Assembly: GCF_905475395.1 (NCBI RefSeq)
Contig: NC_058340.1
Span: 67,682,181 to 67,746,180, forward strand
From: Chrysoperla carnea
Taxonomy: Eukaryota; Arthropoda; Insecta; Neuroptera; Chrysopidae
Reading direction: 5' to 3'
DNA length: 64,000 bases
Position numbers and translations under genes: made by a program. The notes below the pieces were generated by a model. It searched no databases. It worked only from the letters and a program-made list of their open reading frames with translations, and was not told the origin of the DNA. Shown here piece after piece: positions 24,260 through 36,184 of the stretch. Every line of letters begins with the position of its first letter. Position 1 is the stretch's first letter.

Positions 24260-27200
24260 TTAGTCACTGGATGCATCAGAATCGGATTCTTCTTCAGCAT
24301 TTTGTAACCATTCAACAAATTGTTTCATTTGATCGAGGAACATCATTTTTCCCTTAACAGAATAATCTTGCTTATACCATTTCAATATTACTTGTTCTGA
24401 CACAACATCAGCTGAAAATTTTAAAAATTTGTTTTAAAAGGATCCTATATTTCGTATTTCTACGTTAACGCATTTACGGACAGAGTTTTGTGGAAATGAA
24501 AAAAAACGATTTTGTACCAATTATGATGACATCCAAAATATTGGTGATTTTGAATGGCAGTATTAATTGACAGATTATTATTCCCCAAGAAAATTTCGTA
24601 CATGATACCAAAAATTGCAATAACGAAAAAGAATTACTTGGGAGTGAACTTTTTTTTTGCACCAACTTGATTAGAAATAATGGGATGGTCCAGTGCCTAT
24701 TCCAACCAAGTCATCTTCGAATAACAAAAATTTTTCGATATGAAACGGAATAATGTTTGGAGACGCAACTAAAATATCAAGATATCGAAGAAATTTTCGG
24801 TTGTATTAGTTACTGGCTCACCCAGTATAATGTGAATGCCCTTTAATTACGAAGTTCTCCCATTTAAAATAAAAATAAAATACTTACTCTTATAAAACAA
24901 GAGGATTATTTTCTGGAAAGTGCGCATAAAAACCATATTCGAATAACAAAAATCTTGCACTTTAAGGACAAGACTTAATTCAGATCGGGCTTGCGTTGTA
25001 AACGCAGAAAATAGACTAGTATAGGCCTTTAAATGCCTTAGTGCCTGATCAGCAACTAATTCCTCTTTTTTGTTCCATTCGGCCATACTCATAACCGTAC
25101 TCCAAACAATGCATACAACTTCATGCTCAGATATGTTTTCTCTCGTTGCGAATTCTTTAACTTCCGCAATAGTTTCTTTCATCGGTTTGTTGTCATTTAA
25201 GCTATCTAATAAAAGTTGTTGTAATTGTTTTTTGGCCAATTGTTGATGTTGATCATCATATAATTTTAAAATTTCCTCTAAGCCCGATTCAACGAACGCA
25301 TTTCGGAAATATATTTGACTTTGTTTATTGTCCGGTACAAACGATAATAAATGTGATTCAATGTTTGATTTTTTTATTGCAGAATGTAAACTAGCCAGTC
25401 CTTTCTCCTGTCGCCACCATTTAAAAATATCGATAATAAAATCTAACGCTAAATTATCCTTTATCAAATGTGGATTATTTAACGCTAATACAACGTTAAA
25501 TGGTATCGCACCATTGTAAATCCATAAAGATATCATCAAAGAGAGTTTGCGCCTATCTTCGGCAGAAAAGTATTTTATAAAAAGTAGTATCTTCTTAATT
25601 TCATCTTGGAAGATTTTTTCTAAGTATTTGTATCGTCTCATCAGTTTTATGAATATTTGTTCCCAATTCTTCATTACCTCCATATCAATCTCGTTTGGTG
25701 CACTGAAAATGCATGCGTCTGTTTTAAATGGACCGTCGCCATCTTGAGCGATAGATCCACCGGGTACCAATAATCCACCTGCGATGAGAATGTCAAATAA
25801 GACTTCTCCATATCTTCTATAATCAATCTTTCCGCCAGCTGTATCCAAAAATTTTGAAATTGCTTCAGGATCGTTTGCACATTTATCAAGTCCAGAAATT
25901 ATTGCATCTCGAAAACCAGTAGGGTCGTATTTCTCCTTTTCATCTACGAAAACATTTATCAACCTTTAGAAAAATTTATAAATTTTTTAATTATACTCAA
26001 ATTCAATGTCGAATACACCCAAACTTTCTATTCATACAAAATGGACTTTCAAATCTGGCTTTCGGTTATAGTTTGAGCAAACTTTTATTAGTCGATTTTC
26101 ATTAAATTCTGAAACGATCAATTTCTCAACGTAAAGTTGTAGGCTTTTAACTTTTCATAGGATTTTCGAGACCCATACTCTTCATTTCTAATAGAGCGTC
26201 AATGAGTGTGAGAGAATCCATAGACATTGAGCAATGTGTATAAGAAGGAAAGAAATAAATGAATAGATAATAATAATAGTCTAATTTTATTACTCGGTAG
26301 TTTTTGAGGCCACTGAACTCGAATATCACAACGAAGAAGGCACTCGAGGTATCTGGTGTCCAGGGCGGGCGAAAGGGGTGCGTCCCGAGATGAAATACGT
26401 TACATATTCTCCCTGCCCTGGGCACCAGGTACCTCGGGGGCCATTTTTGTGGTGATATTCGATTTATACGGCCACAAAAACATTCGAGGAACAAAATTAT
26501 ATTCATTTCCATCGATATTTAGTTTCCAGTTTTTCATTTCTCTCCCATCACTTTTGTTCATAAAGTTTGTAGACGCCCTCACGAACTAAATTCTTAAATT
26601 CAATTACAAAAACTTCCTGATTCACGATTTTTTTGACGTAAAGATATATCAAATTGAAATTTGCTTCTAATATCTTATCATCGGAATTAATTATAAGGGC
26701 ATAAGGGTTATATTTTAAAACATCACCGGTATAGAACGTTACGAAATTAGTCAAAAATTAACGGAAAACTATGGCTTGACGGTGATGAATTATTGCAGAT
26801 TTAAACTAGACAAGAATATCCAAAAATATCAATATTTTGACCAAATACTTTATCAAAATTATCAACATATGTCTTAAAGGCATTATGGTAAATAGATCAT
26901 TACCAAATTTTCATTTTCAGGCTCAGGCTATGTCGAAAAATAACCAAGATACTAAATTTTTGCTATCATGAAATTCTTCCCATTAGAAAATTGCACAGGT
27001 GGTATAAGGATGCCGAATGCATACTACCCTTCAAAAATAGTGGATTGCAAGGAGTATTTATTATACTGATTCTCTATTTCGAACAGAAAAATGCGAAAAC
27101 TTTCATTGAACTTCGAGTACAACCTAAGCTTGTCTATCTATACGAGCATATTTGTTAAAAACAAAAACATTTTTTAATCCAGTATGGTTCTACTTAATTG

Positions 27201-27540
27201 AACAAAATTGTACATGTACAAAACAACAAGTCTAGAAAATACTGATTCAACTATTATGCACAAAAAAATCCTATATTTCCCTTTTAAAATTGTTAATTTT
27301 TCCTGGAAAAGTCGATAAATAAATTTGTAATTAAGTAAAAACCCATAATTTTTCCAAATGAATCATAATTAAATTAACAGATTTCAATGCTATTTCCTAG
27401 ACGTTAAAAACACGATTTTTGCAATGTAATTAAAAAAATGTGACTTACACATGATCTAGACAAAATGAAAATTGCTTACCTCTTTTTCTGGTCTTAATTC
27501 GTTGACCGGATAGAACTGGTTTTTCTGCCTTTTGACTCAT
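24260..27540 (-). CDS. kra: eIF5-mimic protein / BZW family (krasavietz orthologue)
   Basis: This is a cytosolic regulator of translation initiation. Family members resemble the C-terminal half of eIF5 and bind eIF2/eIF3 without GAP activity; in Drosophila, kra acts in translational repression and axon guidance. Coding exons on -: 27480-27540, 24888-25943 and 24260-24411, joined by GT-AG introns with agreeing phases, giving 422 aa (family about 419). The start [20 protein letters not shown] matches the conserved N-terminus. The HEAT-like body follows, then a C-terminal W2 domain (about 248-415) ending [13 protein letters not shown] plus an acidic Ser/Asp tail. An AG acceptor ten bases upstream of the ATG and a donor at 27909 (AAC then GTGAGT) suggest a 5' UTR intron and a non-coding exon from about 28020. 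Intron 1 (1.5 kb) holds a GC-rich foldback at 26298-26484. Confidence 0.95.
26298..26484. mobile_element. GC-rich imperfect foldback in kra intron 1
   Basis: The left arm (GTAGTTTTTGAGGCC..., CTCGAATATCACAAC, CTCGAGGTATCTGGTGTCCAGGG) is an imperfect inverse of the right arm (CCCTGGGCACCAGGTACCTCG, GTGATATTCGA, GGCCACAAAAAC). Each arm is about 75 bp and the short loop contains GCGGGCGAAAGGGGTGCGTCCC. It is strikingly GC-richer than its surroundings, consistent with a recently inserted non-autonomous element. No target duplication is evident. Confidence 0.65.
26548..26754 (-). pseudogene. Possible macro-domain-like fragment
   Basis: This is an open frame of 68 codons inside kra intron 1. The start, with [20 protein letters not shown], loosely resembles the opening strand of macro domains (GDIT, then hydrophobic-IVNS/A). 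The glycine-rich ADP-ribose loop expected next is absent. The resemblance is by eye only and could be chance; if real, it is a decayed fragment. Confidence 0.15.
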
Positions 27541-28040
27541 ACAAAAATTTCTAAAACAAATCAATAAGGGTACAAATTTTATAATTTGAATGGCCATGAG
27601 ATTGAAAAGAGGACAATGCTAAATCTAATCAGGTCAATGGCATTGTACGTACAATAAAATTATATGCAAACAAAAAATCGACATAAAATTCAATAAATAA
27701 TACAAAAAACAGCTATAAATCGATTCATAATTAGTAAATATCTTGAATAAATAGTATATAAATTGAGTTAAGTCGCATGAACCGCATTTTTATTACAGAC
27801 ATCTAAACACTTTTTTTAAAGCACATTTGATTACTATTATATGAATCTATTATTCGAAAAAAAAAAATGAAAGAACTTATAATAATTATAAAAATAATTA
27901 ACACTCACGTTTTTACTGTTTGTGAAAAACTGTTAGAAAACAAAACTTATCTAATTTTGGATTTGTTTAGAATTCGCACGATCCGTGCCGGAATTTCTTG
28001 CAATCAGAAGTGAGCAAATAATGGCGAAGACGGACAACCG

Positions 28041-29382
28041 TGTGGGACGTGTAAAAAAACCTGTTAAAAGGCGCAAAACTCAAAATTGGTTTAAAGTTAA
28101 ACGAAGTTTTCGCATTTAACACTTGAATTTAAGAGTCAATCTATAAAAAATATAATTTAGAACAAGTACAATTTAATCTAGAACACAATGGAAAGACGTA
28201 ATTGCGTAAAATATATAAATGTGTTTCTAAAATAATTCATTTGTTTTTAGAAACTTTATAAAATGTATGACTTACTACATGGCGCCACCATATTTCCTTT
28301 TTGGTAATAGTTTAGGAGATGAAGGCGCATGAGTTATGAAATATTTATTTTGACTGATTTCTATAAATTACTTTTACAATTATTTTAAAAATTATAAATT
28401 TTTCTTCTTGTTGCGTAAATTAATATCATTTCCTAACATGAGTTTGTGTATCTAACCCAAAAATTGAAAAAAAATTGATGATTAATTTAGAGCTGTTTGT
28501 GTTGATCATGTACTACTTTTGAATTGATTTTAACTATAAAAGTTTCACTTACATCATTCCCATGGGGAAACAAAACTACGAATATCAAATTTGAGTACAC
28601 TCCATCTCGGCAAAGGAATGGAGAGAGCCGGAGCAGATAGCAGAATGAACAATAGGTGACTGATGGTTAATTTGATCGGCTTTTTATTAATGACAATTTC
28701 CCCTATCAAGCCTTATGAGGAAAGAATATTGATTGAAATGTTCTGAGTATCCTCTTGTTAACAATAAAATTTTGCTGTACTTGGATTTAATGCAAACTAG
28801 ATTCTTTTTTCGACCAGTTTATTTTTCTGTATTTAAATCCAGGCAATTTGTCACTTGTAGTTTTATGTGCCCCTCTCTCCTAGCCTAATGTACATTTGTC
28901 GAATCTCGCAAGTGTGATGTCTTGTATTTTATTTGTCATGTTTAAATTTCCTTTTTTCAATAATATCCACACTCCACAAATGATTCATTATGACTAAACA
29001 TGTTCGTAATAAAAATTTTTCCGGGATAGTTGTCTTTGTTTCATATTCTTTTAAATCCCTTTCATGAACAATAGAGCCGTTTGTAAAACAAATTAAGACA
29101 TTTCTGTTTTATTTTAGAATTTCTCAAAGCAATGTCGAAAAAATAGTAAAAGAAGTAGGTTGAAGTCCTATAAACAAAATTTATTAATAAATATAAAAAT
29201 GTCAAATTTTTCATTCATTGAACGAACCTTTTTTATCTTTTCAAGATAAAAATAATTTAGAATTTGTATTAGCTGTAAAAAAAAAACATCCATTTAAATT
29301 AAAAAAAAAAATAAAAAACCCTCGTTTTGTTAAACTTAAGATCTAAAGAAAAATGTTCGATAATTAGAGAATTATATTCAAG
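28041..29382. other. Intergenic stretch between kra and tRNA-Asp
   Basis: No coding region or recognised repeat is seen. It probably holds the kra promoter near 28000-28100; no TATA box is obvious. The remainder is AT-rich with poly-A/poly-T runs, notably just upstream of the tRNA. Confidence 0.5.
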
Positions 29383-29454
29383 TCTTCGGTAGTATAGTGG
29401 TCAGTATCCCCGCCTGTCACGCGGGAGACCGGGGTTCGATTCCCCGCCGGAGAG
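29383..29454 (+). tRNA. tRNA-Asp: tRNA-Asp (GTC)
   Basis: A 72 nt cloverleaf folds cleanly. The acceptor TCTTCGG pairs with CCGGAGA (one G-U), with discriminator G. The D arm contains the A box (TAGTATAGTGG). The anticodon stem CCCGC/GCGGG encloses CTGTCAC, with anticodon GTC at 29416-29418. The T arm contains GGTTCGATTCC (B box). There is no intron. A T-run at about 29458-29464 is a good Pol III terminator. The sequence is nearly identical to known insect nuclear tRNA-Asp genes. Confidence 0.97.
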
Positions 29455-29456
29455 AA

Positions 29457-29465
29457 ATTTTTTTT
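29457..29465 (+). terminator. Pol III terminator of tRNA-Asp
   Basis: A run of eight or nine T residues on the + strand begins three bases after the tRNA 3' end, as required for RNA polymerase III termination. Confidence 0.85.
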
Positions 29466-30823
29466 AAATCGACTTTAATAACCATTAAATCAAAAATCTC
29501 ATTTTATAGGAAGGCTAGTTGACCTGCACATTTTTTAACCGTGGGTGGGTCTATTCTTCGTAATTAGCCAAGCTTTATAAAGAGTGGTAAATTATTATGG
29601 AATTTTATAAAGAAATAACGGCGATTCCGCGAACCAACAGAAAAACAGACTAGAGAAATAATAAAAAGAATATAAATTTTCTTGAGAGCGTGAATTTTGA
29701 CGCATCCCTCTTCTCTGTATTAATTTATTTAACTGCGTTACCTGCAATATTAAAAGTGTGACAAGGAAAAACAAATTTATATTCTAGTAAAAAAATTATA
29801 TTTAAATATTTCTTTTAATACATAAATTATTATTGAGTAACTGACAAATAAAGGAGAATAACATATTTTAAAATTGTAGTCCATAATTTTCTGTATGAAA
29901 CGAAATGCATTTTTTGAATCCATATTTCAATCAACATCTTTTTTCTTTAAAAATATCGTTGGTTAAAATAATGTCTTAGCCTAACATGAAAATTTTTTCA
30001 TGCTTTGATTTTATGTACGATGGTCCTTCCTGTATTTTAGTTGCATAAAAAAAGAATATCTCACGAAATTAACCAAATTTCTGATATTCACTTAACAAAA
30101 ATCACCGAGGAGGTAAAATAAAAAATTTAACCCTAAAATAAAGAAGACCTTTTTTACCACATTTAAGGGATTGTTGCTCCAACTTTATAGGTTGGCGAAA
30201 AATTTAGGAAAATAATAAAAATATTCTGGGCCTCTGATTTTAACTACAAAATCTGCATTTTTGGGTTCGATTCATCTTTGTAAATTATTTTTACCTGTAT
30301 TTGACCCAAATTTTTCGAATATAATTATGAGACTTCAAAAACAATCAGGGAATTTTTGTTATAATGTACATATAAGTTAATATTCCCTCGACAAATGCGG
30401 CTTTCCAAACTGAACCGATTTTCTTGAAACATAGCTAAGAACACTTAAGAATCGGTTCATCTGTTTAGGATCTACGATGCCACAGATAGTCTAACACACA
30501 TCCACAAAGCGGCCAAACTTATAAATTCCTCTTTTTGAGTAAAAAATAAACCAAATTTCTTACTCAGAGCCTTTTCTTTTTTTTTTTTTTTTAAATATTA
30601 TATAGGGAAGAACAGAGAAATGTGTGATTTTAAAAACAGGAACACACATGCATACATACCGGTCAAACACATAACCCTCGGTGTCGTCAGATTAAAAATT
30701 AAAGAATTTTTGTTTTACAGCGTTTAAAAAACCGCACATTCCTCTGCCCCAAACTGAATAATAAATATCCAAAGCTTCCCTAATTTTTTATAGAATGTGT
30801 TCGTAAAAATATCAAGAAATTTA
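29466..30823. other. Intergenic stretch between tRNA-Asp and IK2
   Basis: No gene is supported. About 30370-30520 is a copy of repeat family D (CCGATTTTCTTGAAACATAGC, then AATCGGTTCATCTGTTTAGG). A poly-T run lies at about 30574-30591. The IK2 3' UTR should occupy roughly the last 100-200 bases; no clear AATAAA is seen. Confidence 0.55.
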
Positions 30824-33820
30824 CTAACTATCTGAATCATTTTTATCGATCACAACTAAATTCAAATAATTATTAAATTCCCCGATTAGGTCAGAATTTT
30901 GTAATGCGATTGTTGCAATTTCATCATGAATACTCGATATACTTTTTAAATTATTACGAAATATTTGTGCCCCATTATTCTTTGACATAGCATTCTTCTT
31001 TGGTCGTAATAAATCTAATCGTAGGCAATCAATTGTACTTCTTAATGTATCTTCGGTTAATGGTTTAAGAACATTTAATCGTTCGATAAAATGATCTAAT
31101 GTTTTTTCGTATGTATCGACATCTTTATCCAGAATCATCATTTGTAGATAAACCGTTTGTGCCATTTTATACCAATCAGCTAAATTATCAGCTAAATTTG
31201 CAACAGCTGGAGCACATTCACGTTCAAGTAAGGCTCGTATTCGTCGTCCGGTTTCTTCGACTTTAATACGCTCTAATACATGGAATTGTTCATCGTTATA
31301 TGATAACGAACGTGTTACTCGATCACGTAATAAGTGTTGCCATGATTCACGTAATCGATCGACTAGAGTTTTAGCTCTAGCAGCTGCTCTAGTTTGGGCT
31401 GGACATCGGAAACCTCGTGTAACGCTTTCCCATTCACGTTTTAAACAATCTTCTCGTACATTTCGTTGATGTAATAACTGTATTGCTGGTATCAACCCTA
31501 GAATAAGAAATTTAATCAAATTAACAATATTCTATTCAATTTAGTGAATATTCAATCTTCAATCCTATTGTTACAACTATTATAAGTTAACTAATGAAAT
31601 TCAAAAGAAGGCTTAAGAATGTCTCGAAAATACGTCGATTAATTTTCTGTACTAAATTTCTACGTATTATAGAATTTTTAAAATATGAAATTAATGTAAA
31701 AATTTATTTGGGGAAATTATTACTTATTTATGTATTGAATTATGTACCCGTGAACCTAATCTTTATTTAAATAAGTGAAGTCTTATTTTTATTATTTAAC
31801 GAAATTATTTATGATATATTCTTTAGATAATTAGTCGGTCATAGGAATATTAAAGATATATATTCCTTCATCCAAGGCTAATTAGTTAAAAATATTATAT
31901 TTGTAATTAATTTCTAAATTGTATTTAAAAAAAATATTTTTTTTTCTTTAGGGTAAAAGATTTTACTTTAAATAGAAAGATTTGTTGCTCGGACCAATCT
32001 ACAACACACGCAGAATTCGTTATCCATTTAACTTTTCCCGCAATTGAGAGTGCGAACAGCCGCAGCACATCAAAAGTAGGCACATTGCTTCCCCCCTGAG
32101 TGGTACACCCCCTCGTCTAAAGTAGCACTTTATACTACATCCCTACTATAATTACTAGATCCGTGATTAAAACCATATCCTGTAAAAACATTATTTCAAA
32201 ACAGTAAATTACATTTCTTGAATTACCTGTCATAAAATCCTTACTAATCGATTCTAACTCCGACGGCCATGTAAGTTTATTTGCATGCCTATCTAAAATA
32301 TTAGCTAACTCAGATGTATCCGAATGATTGGAAAACTTTTTCAATTTTTCCGTACAAACTTGATTATTATGTACCGCAGCTGAAATACTTTGAACACAAT
32401 TCGTAACCTCTTTCAAACGTTCACATTTTTTATACAATTTATCCAATTCATTATAAACTAAATTCGTAAAATTCGTTACACATGAATACGTTAAACTGCT
32501 ACATTGTGATAATTTTTCAATTCGACGCTTACAAACGTGTCCGACACTACAAGCAACTTTCGCTTGACTTGCATCATTCTCAACAGACACTAGATTTGGG
32601 AAAACTGGAAAATTTGGTACATCTGTTTCGTTAATCAACGAAACGTTATTATTTTCTTTGCTAAATAACATAATTGGTTCATCGATATTCGTATTTGGAT
32701 AGCCACGTCCTGGGGTTGAATCATCGACGATATTTAATAATAAAGTATTTTTTAGTAAAAGAATTTGATTTCCTGGATTTACATCCGATTGTTCGGTGAT
32801 ATGTGCTTGAAGTTGTTCATAAGTATCGTTTGGATGTAAGAAAATTTTTATAAGATTGGCCCGATTAACATTAAAAATGTTTAACGCTTTACGAGATAAC
32901 GTATTTGTGACTTCAGTGAAAAATCGTTCAAAGCTCCAAATTCGTTCAGGATCCACTTCTAATAATCCAGCCAATAATGGTGTAATAACTTTTCGTAGCC
33001 CGATACTAAGTTGACAATGTTCGGGTAATTCACGACACCATTCAATTGGACCATTTTCAACAGTTTGTGTACCAGATATTACGCCCGATGCCTTTTTTGT
33101 TGTAATATAAAACATTGTTTCTTTATTTCGACGACCTCCATACGGTCGAAATGGTAGATTACCGGTGGCTACATGATATAAGGTCACACCAATTGACCAT
33201 AAATCTACGGTAGCTCCGAAAGTTTTTCCAGGAAGTTTACGTAAGACAGCACGTTCATACATATCTGGATGAAGATACTCTTCTGTACCATATAAAGATA
33301 CAAATTGTTGATCTTCTTGAAGTTCTCGAGCCGCTCCGAAATCGGTGAGTTTGTAAACAGTTGTACCATCGTCACAAATAAATTTCATAATGTTCCCCGG
33401 TTTAAGATCACGATGCACTAAATTATTATCACGAAGATGTTTAATTCCAGCTGTTAAATGTTCTAGAACGAGTAAAAATTCTTTTTCTTGTAATCCATAT
33501 GTATTTTCAGGGTCATCCAATATATTAAATAAACTACCACCGGTACAAAGTTCCATGACAATCACTTTACCACGACCCTCTTGTTCTTCTTCGATTGCTA
33601 ATAATTTAACAATATTCTCATGTTTCACTTTTTTCAATACCTCAAATTCTCTCATTTGAACATCTTGTGGACGCATATGACTTAATTGATTGAATGTTTT
33701 TACGGCTACAGGTTCTCCATTGTTTTTGTTAACACCTTGAAAAACGGCTCCAGTCGCACCTTTCCCCAAAACGCTTGTTGTACACCAAACATAATTAGTA
33801 GATCCTCGTAGAAACGACAT
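30824..33820 (-). CDS. IK2: TBK1/IKK-epsilon-like serine/threonine kinase (IK2 orthologue)
   Basis: This is a non-canonical IKK acting in innate immune and autophagy-receptor signalling; in Drosophila it also controls actin organisation and caspase inhibitor turnover. Two exons on -: 32227-33820 and 30824-31497, joined by GT-AG with agreeing phase (codon G|GG), giving 755 aa (TBK1 is 729). The kinase domain (about 1-310) has the glycine loop LGKGATGAVF, Lys41, HRDLKPGNIM with Asp137, DFG 160-162 and the activation loop FVSLYGTEEYLHPDMYERAV. Ser175 there matches the TBK1 activating site Ser172. A ubiquitin-like domain (about 310-395) and a helical scaffold/dimerisation region follow, then a C-terminal adaptor-binding helix. 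All catalytic residues look intact. The gene is divergent from SPG11, with 2.4 kb between the starts. The 730 bp intron has no further exon that is needed. Confidence 0.95.
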
Positions 33821-36184
33821 TGTTAAGTAATGTTAATTGACTTGATGTAAATAATTGTTAATTAAGTTTGTTTATCTAAATTTATTTAAATAGTGATTTT
33901 TTTTGGCATATTGTATTATTATCACAGATCACAATTAATATTATTTTTTTTTCATAAAAAAACCATCATATCTGTTTGTTTTAAAAACATTGAATTGTGT
34001 TAAAAAAATGACATTTATTTATTTTGACGTAATAATCAAGGTTTTCCCCGTTTTCAATTGCAGATGGCGCCACTGTCTCACCGTCATGTCATGTCATGTC
34101 TAAACTGTGAAAATAATGTTTTTGGGATTCCTTCTGCTGATTTTATGATTACAACTGATGATATAATTTTTAATTTTTGTAACAAGAATTTTCTTTTTTA
34201 TCTGTATTTACTTTATGCAAATTAAATATTTTTAAATTCAAAAATTATTTTTAGCTTCTTGCATTTCAAATAATTTTTTTTTGAGTAATACTATTTTAAC
34301 GCCATCTAACAATAATCATCTGAAGTAACTTGACATAATCATGTTGCTCGTAAATATTCTGTGTTACTCTGTGTCTGTAGCATAGAGATAATTCCATAGA
34401 AATACAAAATCGCCTTCAAACGGTTGAAAGATCAGCAGATAAGTAAGCTTATTGATAACTGGGAGTTGCAATATGGTAATAATAATTCGTACTAATTAAA
34501 ACAGAAAATTGAGCCGTTTTCATTAGTTCCAATTTAAACAATCAGATGGCAATACTTGCAGTTACCATTTTTTCAAGGCCAATCAAAATATTCAAATAAG
34601 ATAAATATCGCCAACTGGGGATAATAATTAAAACAAAAAAACAGCAATTTACAATACCAGATTATTTACCATTTATCAATAGCTGTAAAGAGAAGATAAA
34701 ACCCTGCAATTTCTACCTCTCTCACCGTAGTCAAGAATTCCCTTATTACGTTTCTAATGTCAATATTCGCTCCGTGCGTGAGTTTCGTTTCCATGACAAC
34801 GATACACTACTTTAATTATAGAATTGTATGGATGCATATATAATTGTATGGATTGCATTGAAAACTTACATTGAAAATTTAATATTATTGTCTCACAAAT
34901 TTAAATAAATAATTATGATAATTTACATTTGAAAAATAATATTTTTAAGTTTAATTAATTAGTGTTTTTCAATCATTTTAATTTGACAGTTTCTATAACA
35001 TTAACATGTAAAGAATTGCAAATTAGTCATAACAGCCTCCTTTATCACCAAAATTTTTCACTGGAAGCGCTGGCATCGATTTTATTATCCCTACCATGAC
35101 TACGCACACAACGAATAGCTCTATAGTATTGTCTTTATGGTCTGTAGCCTGTTTAATGTTTATTTATGGTTTATTTGACAGTCACAGTATTTTGAAGAGG
35201 GTTTGATTCGGGATCGTGTTTGATTCGTAAACTGATGAACCACATAATATTTTATAATAATTATCGTATAGTAATTAGAAATAAATTATAGTTTTGTACA
35301 ATATATAGTTTTATTTATTCATTATCTACGAAACTATTTAAAAAATTGATGGAAAATAAACATTCCATATATATATAAATTAAAGATGGGATGATCTTAG
35401 TTCAAATAAAAATTAATGAAACATTGTTATTTCTAGAAGTTGATCTAGTACCTGCAATTGGTAGTTACAGGTTATATAATTTTAATAGGTGACGATTGAG
35501 GGAATTTTAGTATCGATCAGGGAAAATATTCTATGTCTCTAGAATTGAATTTTGCAGACCTGATTCTTCATCGATATCACAGAATGTATACATTCTGCAT
35601 CAATTTCAACAAAAAACTTCCGAAAATGATCGGAACTCTATTTATATCTCTTATTTGAAGCGACGTCAAATTCTCTCCGGGCATTCATTTTTAATCATAT
35701 GCCAAAAAAAATTTACGAGTAGATAAAATTTTAATTCATTTTAATAAAAATGATAGCAAAGGCCATAAGTGCAGATGATTCAGACCAAATTTTACACTGA
35801 AAAAAAAAAGTATTGATAAAACCGTCTTATCAAACATGAAACATTTCATATTAAAAATAAACATGAAATTATTGCATGTAATCATTAGGGTCAATTATAT
35901 CCTATTTATTGTTATCATTTATAAAAGCATTTTTTACACTAGACATGTAAACATATTTCCATGTTTTGATAAGAATAAAATTCAGATAATCGAATCATTC
36001 CAATACGCTCATCACACTTGCATACAATTTAAAACCCGATTCCTTTTATTTACATCATCATGTGATTTTATCAGTCATCACATTGTTTTGACATCGTAAT
36101 TTTATTATTTCACAACGTTGTAAAAAAAAGTTTATTTTTCCTGATTAATCCAAAATATTTCTTGTATGTGGAAATTCAACTTAA
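33821..36184. other. Divergent intergenic region between IK2 and SPG11
   Basis: This stretch should hold both promoters. I see no TATA box convincingly placed for either gene and no recognised transposon. A short direct repeat CATGTCATGTCATGTC lies near 34086. Open frames (for example near 35836-36099) are AT-driven and lack spatacsin-like sequence, so they do not supply the missing SPG11 N-terminus. Confidence 0.55.
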
